In this document: positions 16,256-24,406 of the stretch, piece after piece
How positions within the stretch are numbered: position 1 is the first letter of the stretch
How the letters are laid out: every line of letters starts with the position of its first letter
DNA from: Pedococcus badiiscoriae
GTDB taxonomy: Bacteria; Actinomycetota; Actinomycetes; Actinomycetales; Dermatophilaceae
Direction: 5' to 3'
Length of the DNA: 64,000 bases
Assembly (NCBI RefSeq): GCF_013408925.1
Contig: NZ_JACCAB010000001.1
Location: 1,426,001 to 1,490,000, forward strand
Made by a program: the position numbers and the translations under genes
The notes under the pieces: model-generated
Seen by the model: the letters and a program-made list of their open reading frames with translations, nothing else
Databases searched by the model: none
Told to the model about the DNA's origin: nothing

Positions 16256-17625
16256 TGTCGACGGCGCTCGAAAACTGAACAGTTTCGGCGGGGTGGTTTC
16301 CAGTGATCGTCGCAACGTGGTCACTCATGTTGGAGGTCATGTTGTCGTCACGTCGCGTTCGCAAGGGTCCGGGTCGAAGGCCGAAGTCGTTGGCTCGGAA
16401 GCGGTTCATGGAGTTGCTCGGACAGGGGTGGCCGATGGCTGCGGCGGCCCGCGAGGTTGGCGTGAGTCGATCGGCCGCGAACATCTGGAAGAACGGCACG
16501 ACGGTGCGACGCAAGGATGGCACGGTGAAGATCGTGCCACCGCTCGAGCCGCTCTCGCTCCGTCCGCTCTCGCCGAGGTTCCTCTCCGAACAGGAGCGGA
16601 TTCAGATCGCCGACCTAGCCAGCCGAGGCGCTGGGCCGACGGAGATCGGGAAGCAACTTGGTCGATCACCCTCGACGATCAGCCGGGAGTTGCGCCGCAA
16701 CGAGCACGGATCTGGCCAGTATCGGCCGTTCCACGCGCACAGCATCGCTGCGACTCGTCGTCGCCGGCCCAAGCCATTGAAGCTGTCGTTGAATCCGCAG
16801 CTGCGCTCTTATGTGACCGCGCGGTTGAAGGAGCGCTGGAGCCCTCAACAAATCAGCCGTGCCCTGCGTGGGGTCCACCCGGACGACCCGGCGATGCGAA
16901 TCGCGACAGGGAGCATCTACCTCGCGATCTATCGGCCCGGATCAGGGCTTCTGCGTAAGCCGGACACGTCGCCGTTGCGAACCGGTCGTGACCATCGTCG
17001 CGCGCACACCCGGATGATCCGTGCGGGGCGACGGTTCGCTCAGCCGATGCTGTCTATTCATGATCGCGATTTCGGACCCGCGGATCGCAGCGTCGCGGGG
17101 CACTGGGAGGGCGATCTCATCCTCGGTCCGCACAACCGGTCCGCGATCGGGACGCTGGTCGAACGGCAAACCAGATACGTCAAGCTGCTGCACCTGCCAG
17201 CCCACACCTCCGCGGGGCTCCACGAAGCAGTGGTCAGATCGTTCGGCCACCTCCCGCCCGGGTTACGTAGGTCGATCACCTGGGACCAGGGCACCGAGAT
17301 GGCCAAGCACCTCGACATCGCGAACGACACCGGCGCGAAGGTCTACTTCTGCGACGCCGCCAGTCCCTGGCAGCGCGGCAGCAACGAGAATACGAACGGG
17401 TTGCTGCGCCAATACTTCCCGAAGTCCACCAACTTGGCCGTCCACTCGCCAGGCGACCTCGCCCGGGTCGCGCACGAGCTCAACCGTCGCCCACGAATGA
17501 CTCTCGGTGATCGAGCGCCTGAAGACCTGTTCGACCGCCTGCTACTGTCCCAGAATCCGCCGCCGTTGCGATGACCGCTGGAAACCAAGCCGCCGAAAGC
17601 GACCAGTTTTCGGGCGCCGTCGACA
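16256..17625 (+). mobile_element. Complete IS30-family insertion sequence
   Basis: About 1370 bp. The ends are imperfect inverted repeats of nearly 48 bp, both beginning TGTCGACGGCGC and ending GGTTTCCAG internally. The five bases TTCAG stand directly outside both ends, a target-site duplication. One intact transposase gene fills it. Insertion is about 125 bp inside the island's distal att repeat. Confidence 0.92.
16303..17574 (+). CDS. IS30-family transposase
   Basis: 423 residues. An N-terminal HTH covers about 25-60, and a second HTH (EIGKQLGRSPSTISRELRRNEHG) is characteristic of IS30. The DDE catalytic core has HWEGDLILG (Asp), WDQGTEM (Asp) and SPWQRGSNENTNGLLRQYFP (Glu). No stop or shift is seen, so it may be active. 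The annotated GTG overlaps the left inverted repeat; an ATG 24 bases later (MLEVMLSSRR) is an alternative start. Confidence 0.93.
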   Translation: MIVATWSLMLEVMLSSRRVRKGPGRRPKSLARKRFMELLGQGWPMAAAAREVGVSRSAANIWKNGTTVRRKDGTVKIVPPLEPLSLRPLSPRFLSEQERIQIADLASRGAGPTEIGKQLGRSPSTISRELRRNEHGSGQYRPFHAHSIAATRRRRPKPLKLSLNPQLRSYVTARLKERWSPQQISRALRGVHPDDPAMRIATGSIYLAIYRPGSGLLRKPDTSPLRTGRDHRRAHTRMIRAGRRFAQPMLSIHDRDFGPADRSVAGHWEGDLILGPHNRSAIGTLVERQTRYVKLLHLPAHTSAGLHEAVVRSFGHLPPGLRRSITWDQGTEMAKHLDIANDTGAKVYFCDAASPWQRGSNENTNGLLRQYFPKSTNLAVHSPGDLARVAHELNRRPRMTLGDRAPEDLFDRLLLSQNPPPLR

Positions 17626-17630
17626 TTCAG

Positions 17631-18020
17631 CGCACGTGCCCCCAGTAATAGTGACGGCGCAACGTGGTCGCTCCGGGAGGCTGAGGACAACTTGCGGTCG
17701 CTGACGGACCGCCATTCGTTCACCGCCCTGAGCGATCGGTTACGGGGCATCGCCTGGGCTTTGCCGCACTGTTCGCCGCTGCCTTCACCGGCGTCGTTCG
17801 CAAAGCCTGAGAGCGACCGAGACCGATCGCCAAGAATCCTCACCCCCCTGGGCTCGTCAGGACTGGGGACGGAAGGTGCCAGGAATCGGGTGGCTGCGAG
17901 GTTCGAGATGCGAGCCGGCGCCCTCGAAACATGGGCCGGACGCTCCCAAACAGCCGTGATCAGCACAAAGGTGTGGTGCTGTCGGCAGATTGCCGACACC
18001 CGCCTTAGGAGCGAGCCCGG
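17631..18020. other. Non-coding or decayed stretch right of the IS
   Basis: About 390 bp between the IS30 duplication and the next small frame. Short frames exist on both strands, but none has a recognisable family, ribosome site or neighbour support. I see nothing definite here. Confidence 0.5.
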
Positions 18021-18431
18021 CTAGAAGAGGCCGCGTGGATTCCATTGTGCTGCAACGGTTCCTGCCTTACTTTGTGTCGGGTTGTTCGGGCTGTTTCGGA
18101 CCTTGCAGGTACCTCTGAGGTACCTATCGAGTATGGGTGCCCGCGGCGGGGGCCTCCGCCGCGTCCTCCACCTCGTCTGGGGTGGCGGGCTCGCGATATG
18201 CGCGAAAGCCACAGCTACGACCAAGACGATGAAGCCCACGGTTTCCCCGTGCTGAGAGGTCGCCATACGCCCAGGCTTATGGCCCGCAAGGTGGACGAGG
18301 AGCCATCGCCTGCCGGCCCAGGTGGTGACGGTCCACACGGTGGCTCCCCGCACTCCCCGCCAGCTGCGGAACCCAAGTCGACGCACGCGCGTGCGATACG
18401 GGACGCAGATAGGTTCGCGCTGCCATTCCAT
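18021..18431 (-). CDS. Doubtful small membrane protein
   Basis: A 136-codon frame with one hydrophobic segment (GFIVLVVAVAFAHIA, about 66-80) followed by an Arg/Pro-rich tail. It lies 96 bp downstream of the next gene on the same strand. The Arg-rich composition and lack of a ribosome site make it uncertain. The 5' half looks like the complement of a high-GC frame. An internal start at MATSQHGETVG would give a more sensible 81-residue product. Confidence 0.3.
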   Translation of the reverse strand: MEWQREPICVPYRTRVRRLGFRSWRGVRGATVWTVTTWAGRRWLLVHLAGHKPGRMATSQHGETVGFIVLVVAVAFAHIASPPPQTRWRTRRRPPPRAPILDRYLRGTCKVRNSPNNPTQSKAGTVAAQWNPRGLF

Positions 18432-18527
18432 GATGTGGGACGGCCAGGGAGAGCCACCGACCCGATAGCGGAGAGTGGAGCGCAGGGTCGGCGGCGGGGT
18501 GAGGTTGCCCGAACAGATCGCGATGAC

Positions 18528-19139
18528 CTAGTTGTCATCAGGCAAGGCGTAGACGTCCACGGGCCCCCGCTTACGCAGTTCGCGAAGGTGGTTGGCGAAA
18601 TCGCGCCTGGCATCGGAGAGGCTATTGGTGGCGTCCTGGACTTTGTGTGCTTCGGGTCCTGGCAAGCCGCGCGCGGCCGTGACGACAAACCCCGTTGGGC
18701 CTCGTCGCTGTCCCGGCAGAACGGCAACCGCCAGAGCCTTTGCGGCCCGGAGTACTTGGTTGCAGAGGACGACGGTCTGCTGGTCTGCGTGAAGGACGAC
18801 CCGCGCGCCGGCCATGTGCATTTGCTCTTGGTCGTCAATGAGCGGCGCAAGTATGTCCAAAGGGTCGGCGGCGCGGCGGAGTCTCGCAAGGACGGCGAAG
18901 TTCCCGGCCGGGTGGCTTTGCCCTTGGAGTACCGCGGACCACAGGCGGGAGCGGTCGATCATCGTCAGCCCCTTCGTCAGGACGACTTGAGCCGCAGCGA
19001 AGAACTCATCATCTTGTGCCGCTCTGGCGCGACGCCGCTCTTGCAGTAGAACGGCCCCGACCGATGCGGCTCCCGTGATGGCGGAGGCGAGCAGTGCAGC
19101 TCCGGCGCTGATCAGGGCAATGGTGATTATGTCGGACAC
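18528..19139 (-). CDS. Hypothetical membrane-anchored protein
   Basis: 203 residues with an N-terminal TM helix (ITIALISAGAALLASAITGAA, 5-25), then a cytosolic helical domain with HMAGARVVLHADQQTVVLC and a charged C-terminus. Start GTG. Proteins of this layout are common on actinobacterial mobile elements, but I know no function. It is divergent from the HD/ATPase gene. Confidence 0.65.
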   Translation of the reverse strand: MSDIITIALISAGAALLASAITGAASVGAVLLQERRRARAAQDDEFFAAAQVVLTKGLTMIDRSRLWSAVLQGQSHPAGNFAVLARLRRAADPLDILAPLIDDQEQMHMAGARVVLHADQQTVVLCNQVLRAAKALAVAVLPGQRRGPTGFVVTAARGLPGPEAHKVQDATNSLSDARRDFANHLRELRKRGPVDVYALPDDN

Positions 19140-19247
19140 GCAGGCAACGTATCGGGGCGGGGTGACATACGGGCATGGGTGGCTTGAACGCAGACGTGGT
19201 TGCCGGAGCGCTCATCCAAACGGGTGGGCGCTTTGTGTGTACGGGCG

Positions 19248-19340
19248 TGGGGTGCGGTGGGGTGCGAGCAGGGCGCGAAGCGCCGGTAGCGCGGGGCCAC
19301 ATCGCGGGGTCCCACGGCTCCCGGCGAAGCCGCGCTTGAG
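19248..19340 (+). repeat. Hairpin-rich intergenic repeat, copy A
   Basis: About 93 bp sharing a common pattern with copy B downstream of the next gene: GGGTGCGGTGGGGTGCG, then CAGGGCGCGAAGCGCC, then CATCGCG, then CGGCGAAGCCGCGCTTG. It contains the tight hairpins GGCGC-GAA-GCGCC and CGGC-GAA-GCCG. Both copies are in the same orientation as the gene they flank. Confidence 0.8.
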
Positions 19341-19465
19341 CCAGTAGAGAAGTCCTCACGAAGGCGGCAGTTTCTGGACGTCAGGAACAAAGATGCACGT
19401 TACGGCTAGATTGTGGCGGAAACGGCGCCGTGGCCGCCGGGTGCCAAGCGTGGCGGAGGAGCAGG

Positions 19466-22219
19466 GTGTACACGGACAGCGAAACTTGGAAGCGGACCCT
19501 GGCAGACGGGCCCGAGGGCTCACCTCATCAGGCTGAGCGACAGTTCTTTCGCGATAGATACGAACAGTTCAGATCCCGGGTGGAACCACTCGCGAGCGAA
19601 ATTGCGAGCAGCGTTCCGGGCTACACGGATCATTCAATCTTGCATTGCGACAGCCTGTGGGACATCACCGACGTTGTTGTGGGGCTCGACCTGCCACTGA
19701 ATCCCGCCGAGGCATTTGTTCTCGGTGGCGCGTTCCTCGTTCATGACCTTGGCATGGGGTTGGCTGCCCACAATGTCGGCCTGCGGGGCATTCTTGAGCG
19801 TGAAGACTGGCTAGACCTTCTCGCGGGCATGTATCCCGATGACTTTCGCGAGTTGCAGAGAGTGGCGTTATCAGATTCCGAGTCCAACCCAAATTGGGAC
19901 GGACTCACAAACCAGCGGGTCAAGACCGCACTCACCGTATTCTTGCGAGAGCACCATGCCGAACAGGCCGAAAAGATCCTTACCCAGCAATGGAAACTGA
20001 CGAACAACGACAACTTCTACCTCTTGGAAGACTCCGAACTCCGTCACTGGTATGGAGACTTGATCGGGCGGATCGGCCGCAGCCACTGGCAGTCAGTGGA
20101 GGAGTTGGCGTCCCTCTTTCCTCAAGCGCTCGGAGCCCTGCCGCGAATGCCTCCTGCTTGGACTGTGGAGCCCCTCAAGTTGGCCTGTATCCTCAGATGC
20201 GCAGACGCAGCACAGATCGATGCGCGCCGGGCGGACCCACTTCATACGCCATTCCGCAATCCTCAAGGTGAGTCGCGAGATCATTGGGTCTTTCAGGAGC
20301 GACTGCTGCATCCGCAAATAGCCGAGGGACGGCTCGTCTATACCAGCAGCGTGGACTTCACGGTTGAACAGGCGTCTGCATGGTGGTTGGCATTCGATAC
20401 CGTGCGAATGGTGGACTCTGAGCTGGGCAAGGTGGATGCTCTGTTCGCGGATCTTAACCGGCCACGCTTCCTGGCTCGCGGGGTAGCAGGCGCGACTTCG
20501 TCGAAGCGCTTCGCAAATTATGTTGGCGCGGAAGGGTGGGACCCGATTGACGCCCGTCCTGTCATCTCCGACACGAGATCCGTTATCAAGAGTCTTGGAG
20601 GCAGGGCTCTCTATGGGGGGCGTGACGAAGTCGTGTTGCGTGAGCTAGTCGCGAACGCTGTTGACGCTACCCGCCTTCTGGAGGCCGCATATCCCTCGGC
20701 CCGAACTAGACCGGTGCGCGTGAGTGTGAATAGAATGGAAGATGCAGACATTCTGACCATTCAGGATTTCGGAATAGGAATGTCTGCACAAGAAGTCGTT
20801 TCCTATCTTTGCGACTTTGGTCGCTCCGGATGGGTTAGCCATGCCACTAGAGGCCATTACCCCGGCGCCTTAGCGTCGGGGTTTAGGTCTACTGGTCAAT
20901 TCGGGATCGGATTTTACAGTTCCTTTATGGTCGCAGACGACGTCACGGTGGTAACCCGGGAAATGACCGGAGGACCTGGTGACACCGTAATTCTCCATTT
21001 TGCGGATGGTCTGGATTCTCGACCCATCTTGCGTGAGGCAGCGAGAAGTGAGTGGCTCCTTGAACCTGGTACCCGTGTGACGCTGCGGCTGCGGGAGCGC
21101 ATGGAGGGACGACATGGGGTCTTCGCGGGCACGGCCCCCGAGCGCACGCAGGAGGTGCTTGTCGAACGGGTGCAGAAGTTAGCTCGTCTAAGTGATCAGC
21201 CTATTGAGGTGACCGTTAACGACGCCGAGCCGCGAGCTTGCGAGTTGATTGGTTCACGTTGGCTGGACATGCCGGCTGTTGAGTTCTGTGCGTTGCTGCT
21301 GGGTCTCGGACCCGATTCAAGGTCGGCGCCGGGGCTTGACGAGTTGCTAAGTGAACTTGCACGCCGCATGTCGCCGATTCACGACAAGGGCGGAGTGGTT
21401 GTGGGTCGTTTGGCGCTCACGATTGGTCTCGAAGAGGCAATGCCACGGAGTCGGGAACGTGGGGCGACCATCTATTGCGGCGGGTTCGAGAGCGGTCAAT
21501 TGTCAGGTGCCCTTGGGATACTGACGGGGAAGCCGGAGACGGCCGCTCGGGAGTCGTCCACGCTCGAACTGAGTAGGGATGAGGTGTGGCGCTGGTTTCG
21601 CGATCAGGTCTCATTGATTGCTGAAGAAAATCTCACTGACTCGGATAGATTCACGCTCCAGCGGGAGGCCCTCTCAATGGGCGAGCGTATGGACGACTGG
21701 CCGATCGGATGGACGTCCGCGGGCCCTATCACAGCCGATCAGTTGGTTGCTTGGGCAAAGGCGCGTAGCGAGGTGACCATCCTGGACGAACTCTCGTCCG
21801 TATTCGACCTCGCCGAGGGTACGTTTGGATTTTTGGATATTGAGGCCCAAGGATATGTGGAAATACCTGACGATGCGGTCGGAATTCCATGGGGATTTGA
21901 CTTCTTCTTGGCGCACGAGATAGATGGTCGGCAACAAGATGAGTTGGATGGCCTTGAGGCGATCAACCGTGATGTTGAGCCCGGAATATCTCTCGCGAGC
22001 TGGTGGGTACTAGCGAACGACGAGCCGGTGGGTGAGATCTTGCGCCTTCTCTCGAAGACGTGGGACAGAGATCTTGTTTCTCTCATGCAAGATATTGAGT
22101 TCCGCCAAAACTATTCAGAAAAAGGCCCGATTTTGCTCCAGGCGCACAATTCGAGGACTGGCAGATTCAACGGACTGATCGTTAGGCGCCGCCCGCACGG
22201 GGAGGGTGGATCCGACTAG
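19466..22219 (+). CDS. HD-domain protein fused to an Hsp90-like (GHKL) ATPase, probable defence protein
   Basis: 917 residues from GTG, chosen because GGAGGAG lies just upstream. Residues 50-255 form an HD-type phosphohydrolase domain (H56/H60, H93-D94 in FLVHDLGMG, distal D247 in RCADAAQID). Residues 370-580 carry a GHKL ATP-binding fold: LRELVANAVDATR (E393, N397, D400), IQDFGIGMS and GQFGIGFYSS, as in Hsp90/HtpG. The remaining 330 residues have the Hsp90-like middle pattern and a unique end. Similar HD + Hsp90-like fusions are found in bacterial conflict loci. Codon GC is clearly lower than in the core. Target and activity are unknown. Confidence 0.8.
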   Translation: MYTDSETWKRTLADGPEGSPHQAERQFFRDRYEQFRSRVEPLASEIASSVPGYTDHSILHCDSLWDITDVVVGLDLPLNPAEAFVLGGAFLVHDLGMGLAAHNVGLRGILEREDWLDLLAGMYPDDFRELQRVALSDSESNPNWDGLTNQRVKTALTVFLREHHAEQAEKILTQQWKLTNNDNFYLLEDSELRHWYGDLIGRIGRSHWQSVEELASLFPQALGALPRMPPAWTVEPLKLACILRCADAAQIDARRADPLHTPFRNPQGESRDHWVFQERLLHPQIAEGRLVYTSSVDFTVEQASAWWLAFDTVRMVDSELGKVDALFADLNRPRFLARGVAGATSSKRFANYVGAEGWDPIDARPVISDTRSVIKSLGGRALYGGRDEVVLRELVANAVDATRLLEAAYPSARTRPVRVSVNRMEDADILTIQDFGIGMSAQEVVSYLCDFGRSGWVSHATRGHYPGALASGFRSTGQFGIGFYSSFMVADDVTVVTREMTGGPGDTVILHFADGLDSRPILREAARSEWLLEPGTRVTLRLRERMEGRHGVFAGTAPERTQEVLVERVQKLARLSDQPIEVTVNDAEPRACELIGSRWLDMPAVEFCALLLGLGPDSRSAPGLDELLSELARRMSPIHDKGGVVVGRLALTIGLEEAMPRSRERGATIYCGGFESGQLSGALGILTGKPETAARESSTLELSRDEVWRWFRDQVSLIAEENLTDSDRFTLQREALSMGERMDDWPIGWTSAGPITADQLVAWAKARSEVTILDELSSVFDLAEGTFGFLDIEAQGYVEIPDDAVGIPWGFDFFLAHEIDGRQQDELDGLEAINRDVEPGISLASWWVLANDEPVGEILRLLSKTWDRDLVSLMQDIEFRQNYSEKGPILLQAHNSRTGRFNGLIVRRRPHGEGGSD

Positions 22220-22711
22220 TCATCCAGGCGCGCGCCGGCCCCCTCCTCCCCAGCGCAGTAGGAGGCGATGACCGCCCTATCTGAGAGCAGGGTCCTGGTA
22301 CAGAAGCGAGCGCTGCTCTGCTGTTTGCGCTGGGTGCGGTGGGGTGCGCACAGGGCGCGAAGCGCCCGGACCGCGAGGCGCCATCGCGCCCCGCGCTTTC
22401 GCGGCGGAGCCGCGCTTGTGTCGACGACGCTTGAAAGCGAGGCCATAGCGTCGCAACGGCCTCATATTCGAGCGACGTCGACAGCTTGAAACCCAGTAAG
22501 GAAATTCCTCACGAGACATCCACGTAGGCACGCCGACCTTGGCCGTCACCCACCAACTGGCCAGGCACGCCCAGCTCGCTCGGTGAGCCCAGTGCCCAAC
22601 CCCAGCCGGCGTGCGTGCCTCATTCGGAGGCCATTTCTGTGGAAAGAGAGAGGCCGGCGCGGCGACGGGTAAGCGGCCTTGCCGGACTCTGGCGCGTAGT
22701 AGCCTCACAGG
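22220..22711. other. Intergenic stretch between the HD/ATPase and the two-TM gene
   Basis: 492 bp. The first third contains repeat copy B. The rest has no credible frame on either strand. Promoters for the plus-strand gene that follows are expected here, but no confident -35/-10 pair can be named; TAGTAG about 10 bases before the ATG could serve a near-leaderless start. Confidence 0.6.
22332..22418 (+). repeat. Hairpin-rich intergenic repeat, copy B
   Basis: About 87 bp matching copy A upstream of the HD/ATPase gene in order and spacing of its blocks: GGGTGCGGTGGGGTGCG, CAGGGCGCGAAGCGCC, CATCGCG, CGGCGGAGCCGCGCTTG. The hairpins GGCGC-GAA-GCGCC and CGCGGC-GGA-GCCGCG are kept although bases differ, suggesting selection on structure. 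It lies about 110 bp after the gene's stop. Confidence 0.8.
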
Positions 22712-23722
22712 ATGTACGACGGGGACGGGGAGTGGGTCTGGACCGAAGAAGAGGAGCTTGCCTCCCAATCCTTCGGTCAGTTGATGGATGCCTGGACGGA
22801 TGCCGCCAGTCGCGTACGTGCGAATGCCCAGACGATGTCAGACGACGAGTACAAACAGGCCGTGCTCACTTTCGTCAATCAGGTCGAACGAATATTGGGC
22901 GCCTTCGCGCAAGAAGGGCGCGGAAGCGCCGCCATTCTGGAACTCGGGCTCCTTGACTTGATCGTAAACATGACGAGCAACCTCGTTCCGCAGTCCATGG
23001 ACATGAGGGCCTTCCTCCAAAGCAGCTCTGAGGTAGCAGCAATACTCAGCGACTTCTTCGCTCGGTCGCTAAACAACATTGCCTCCAACTCCAATCCCGT
23101 GGGCGTGCAGATGCAGCGCCGTTTTCCACAGTTGATCGACGCCCTGAGTACTGGTCGACAGAGCGCCATACTCCTGTCGGAAGAGATGGGTCAGCAGCAA
23201 TTGGGCCACCTGCTCGAACGAGCAAACGAGGTGGCAGACACCCTTGAGCAGACCGCGGGAGACAAGGCTTCCGAAGCTCTGTGGCACCACTTTGATCAGT
23301 ATGCAAGCGCCGAAAAGGGGCGAGCGGACGCGCTCCAGTTCATCGGCGTGGTCCTCGTGGCCGCGGGAGTTGTCTCGGCGGCCTTTGTCTTGAAGATGGC
23401 GGGTCCGAGCCTGGAATGGTCCGCTGAGCTTGCGCGGGTTTTTCTGACGCTGCCCATCTTCGGCCTATCCGCGTACGTGTTCAGAGAATCCGGTCAACAC
23501 CGTGTGGCCGCACGGCTCGCACAGGAAACGTCTGTCAGGTTGAAGACCTTCAAGCTGTTTAGCGAGGACCTCCCAACGGAAGCGCGTCACGAATTGCGCG
23601 CCGACTTCGGACGGCAGATCTTCTCCCAGTCTCCACTGGTGCTATCCGACGTGGGGAGTTCAGAGTCCGCGGCGATCACAGCAGCTATCGGGACCGTTGC
23701 TACCCTGCTTGCTCGAAAGTAG
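22712..23722 (+). CDS. Helical protein with two central TM segments, unknown function
   Basis: 336 residues. An acidic start (MYDGDGEWVWTEEEE) is followed by about 190 residues of amphipathic helices. Two TM helices follow (IGVVLVAAGVVSAAFVL about 211-227, and VFLTLPIFGLSAYVF about 243-257), then a 75-residue C-terminal cytosolic helical part. No catalytic motif is visible. The helices-plus-2TM layout resembles membrane-disrupting effectors of defence loci, but this is inference. It converges on the HEPN gene with a 51-bp gap. Confidence 0.7.
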   Translation: MYDGDGEWVWTEEEELASQSFGQLMDAWTDAASRVRANAQTMSDDEYKQAVLTFVNQVERILGAFAQEGRGSAAILELGLLDLIVNMTSNLVPQSMDMRAFLQSSSEVAAILSDFFARSLNNIASNSNPVGVQMQRRFPQLIDALSTGRQSAILLSEEMGQQQLGHLLERANEVADTLEQTAGDKASEALWHHFDQYASAEKGRADALQFIGVVLVAAGVVSAAFVLKMAGPSLEWSAELARVFLTLPIFGLSAYVFRESGQHRVAARLAQETSVRLKTFKLFSEDLPTEARHELRADFGRQIFSQSPLVLSDVGSSESAAITAAIGTVATLLARK

Positions 23723-23773
23723 TCGGGTACAAGCGCAGGACAGGTCCCTCATTGCGCTTGTCCTTGCTGGTAG

Positions 23774-24406
23774 CTACGGGCGTGAAGTCAGTTCCGCGTC
23801 CAGCCAGAGTAGAAAATCGCGAAGGACCAGGGCAGACGTATCCAGCCCCGTCCGCGTAACGCCTAAGCGATTAGAGGACGGTGAGATGTTGTAGCCAGCA
23901 GCCTTTAGTTGAGCTCTGGTATTGACTAGTTTGGGGCCTCGTAGTTGCCTCGGGGTGAATGAACCAACTCCGTGCACCACGGCGTTTCTGGCCTCAATGA
24001 TGGCTTGCAGTCGCTGGTCTTGGGAAAAGTTGGAGAATTTCACACCACTCGCCCACTGTTCATACGCCGCTCTCATGCGTGGCCAGCTGGACGTCGAGAC
24101 TTCTTCTGTCTGCGTGTACATGTGTTCAATCAGTGAAGTTCGCGGGGGAGGAGCGCCGCGCTCAAGTCGCCGGATAAGTTCAGCGCTAGCGAACGACTCC
24201 GCTATCGAGACAAGTCTCACGAGGCTCGACTCGCGCCGGACTTGTCCTGCCGCAGCGTCGGTCGGCAGAACGCTCAGCCGTCCCGCAATTCTGCCTCCGC
24301 CCGCGAGTGCGACTTCCGCTCGACGATGCTGAGCCAGGCTCGTCATGAGAGACCTAACGTACGTTTCGCACCGAGCGGAGGTGACGGGAGGAAAAGCCGC
24401 CGTCAT
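23774..24406 (-). CDS. HEPN-domain ribonuclease-like protein coupled to a reverse transcriptase
   Basis: 210 residues. The HEPN signature R-x4-H is present as IIEARNAVVHGVG (R140, H145), with upstream helices including LVSIAESFASAELIRRLERG and a conserved-looking SWPRMRAAYEQWASGV, as in RiboL-PSP-type HEPN proteins. HEPN proteins are commonly metal-independent RNases acting as toxins or abortive-infection effectors. The ATG overlaps the RT stop as ATGA, so the two are translated in a fixed ratio. A frame extending 25 codons further upstream is not needed. In AbiA a HEPN domain is fused at the RT C-terminus; here it is separate. Confidence 0.85.
   Translation of the reverse strand: MTAAFPPVTSARCETYVRSLMTSLAQHRRAEVALAGGGRIAGRLSVLPTDAAAGQVRRESSLVRLVSIAESFASAELIRRLERGAPPPRTSLIEHMYTQTEEVSTSSWPRMRAAYEQWASGVKFSNFSQDQRLQAIIEARNAVVHGVGSFTPRQLRGPKLVNTRAQLKAAGYNISPSSNRLGVTRTGLDTSALVLRDFLLWLDAELTSRP

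Noticed and set aside
18107..18125. Tandem GGTACCT palindromes as an operator
   Set aside because: Two copies of AGGTACCT four bases apart are suggestive, but there is no promoter or regulator next to them; not enough to call.
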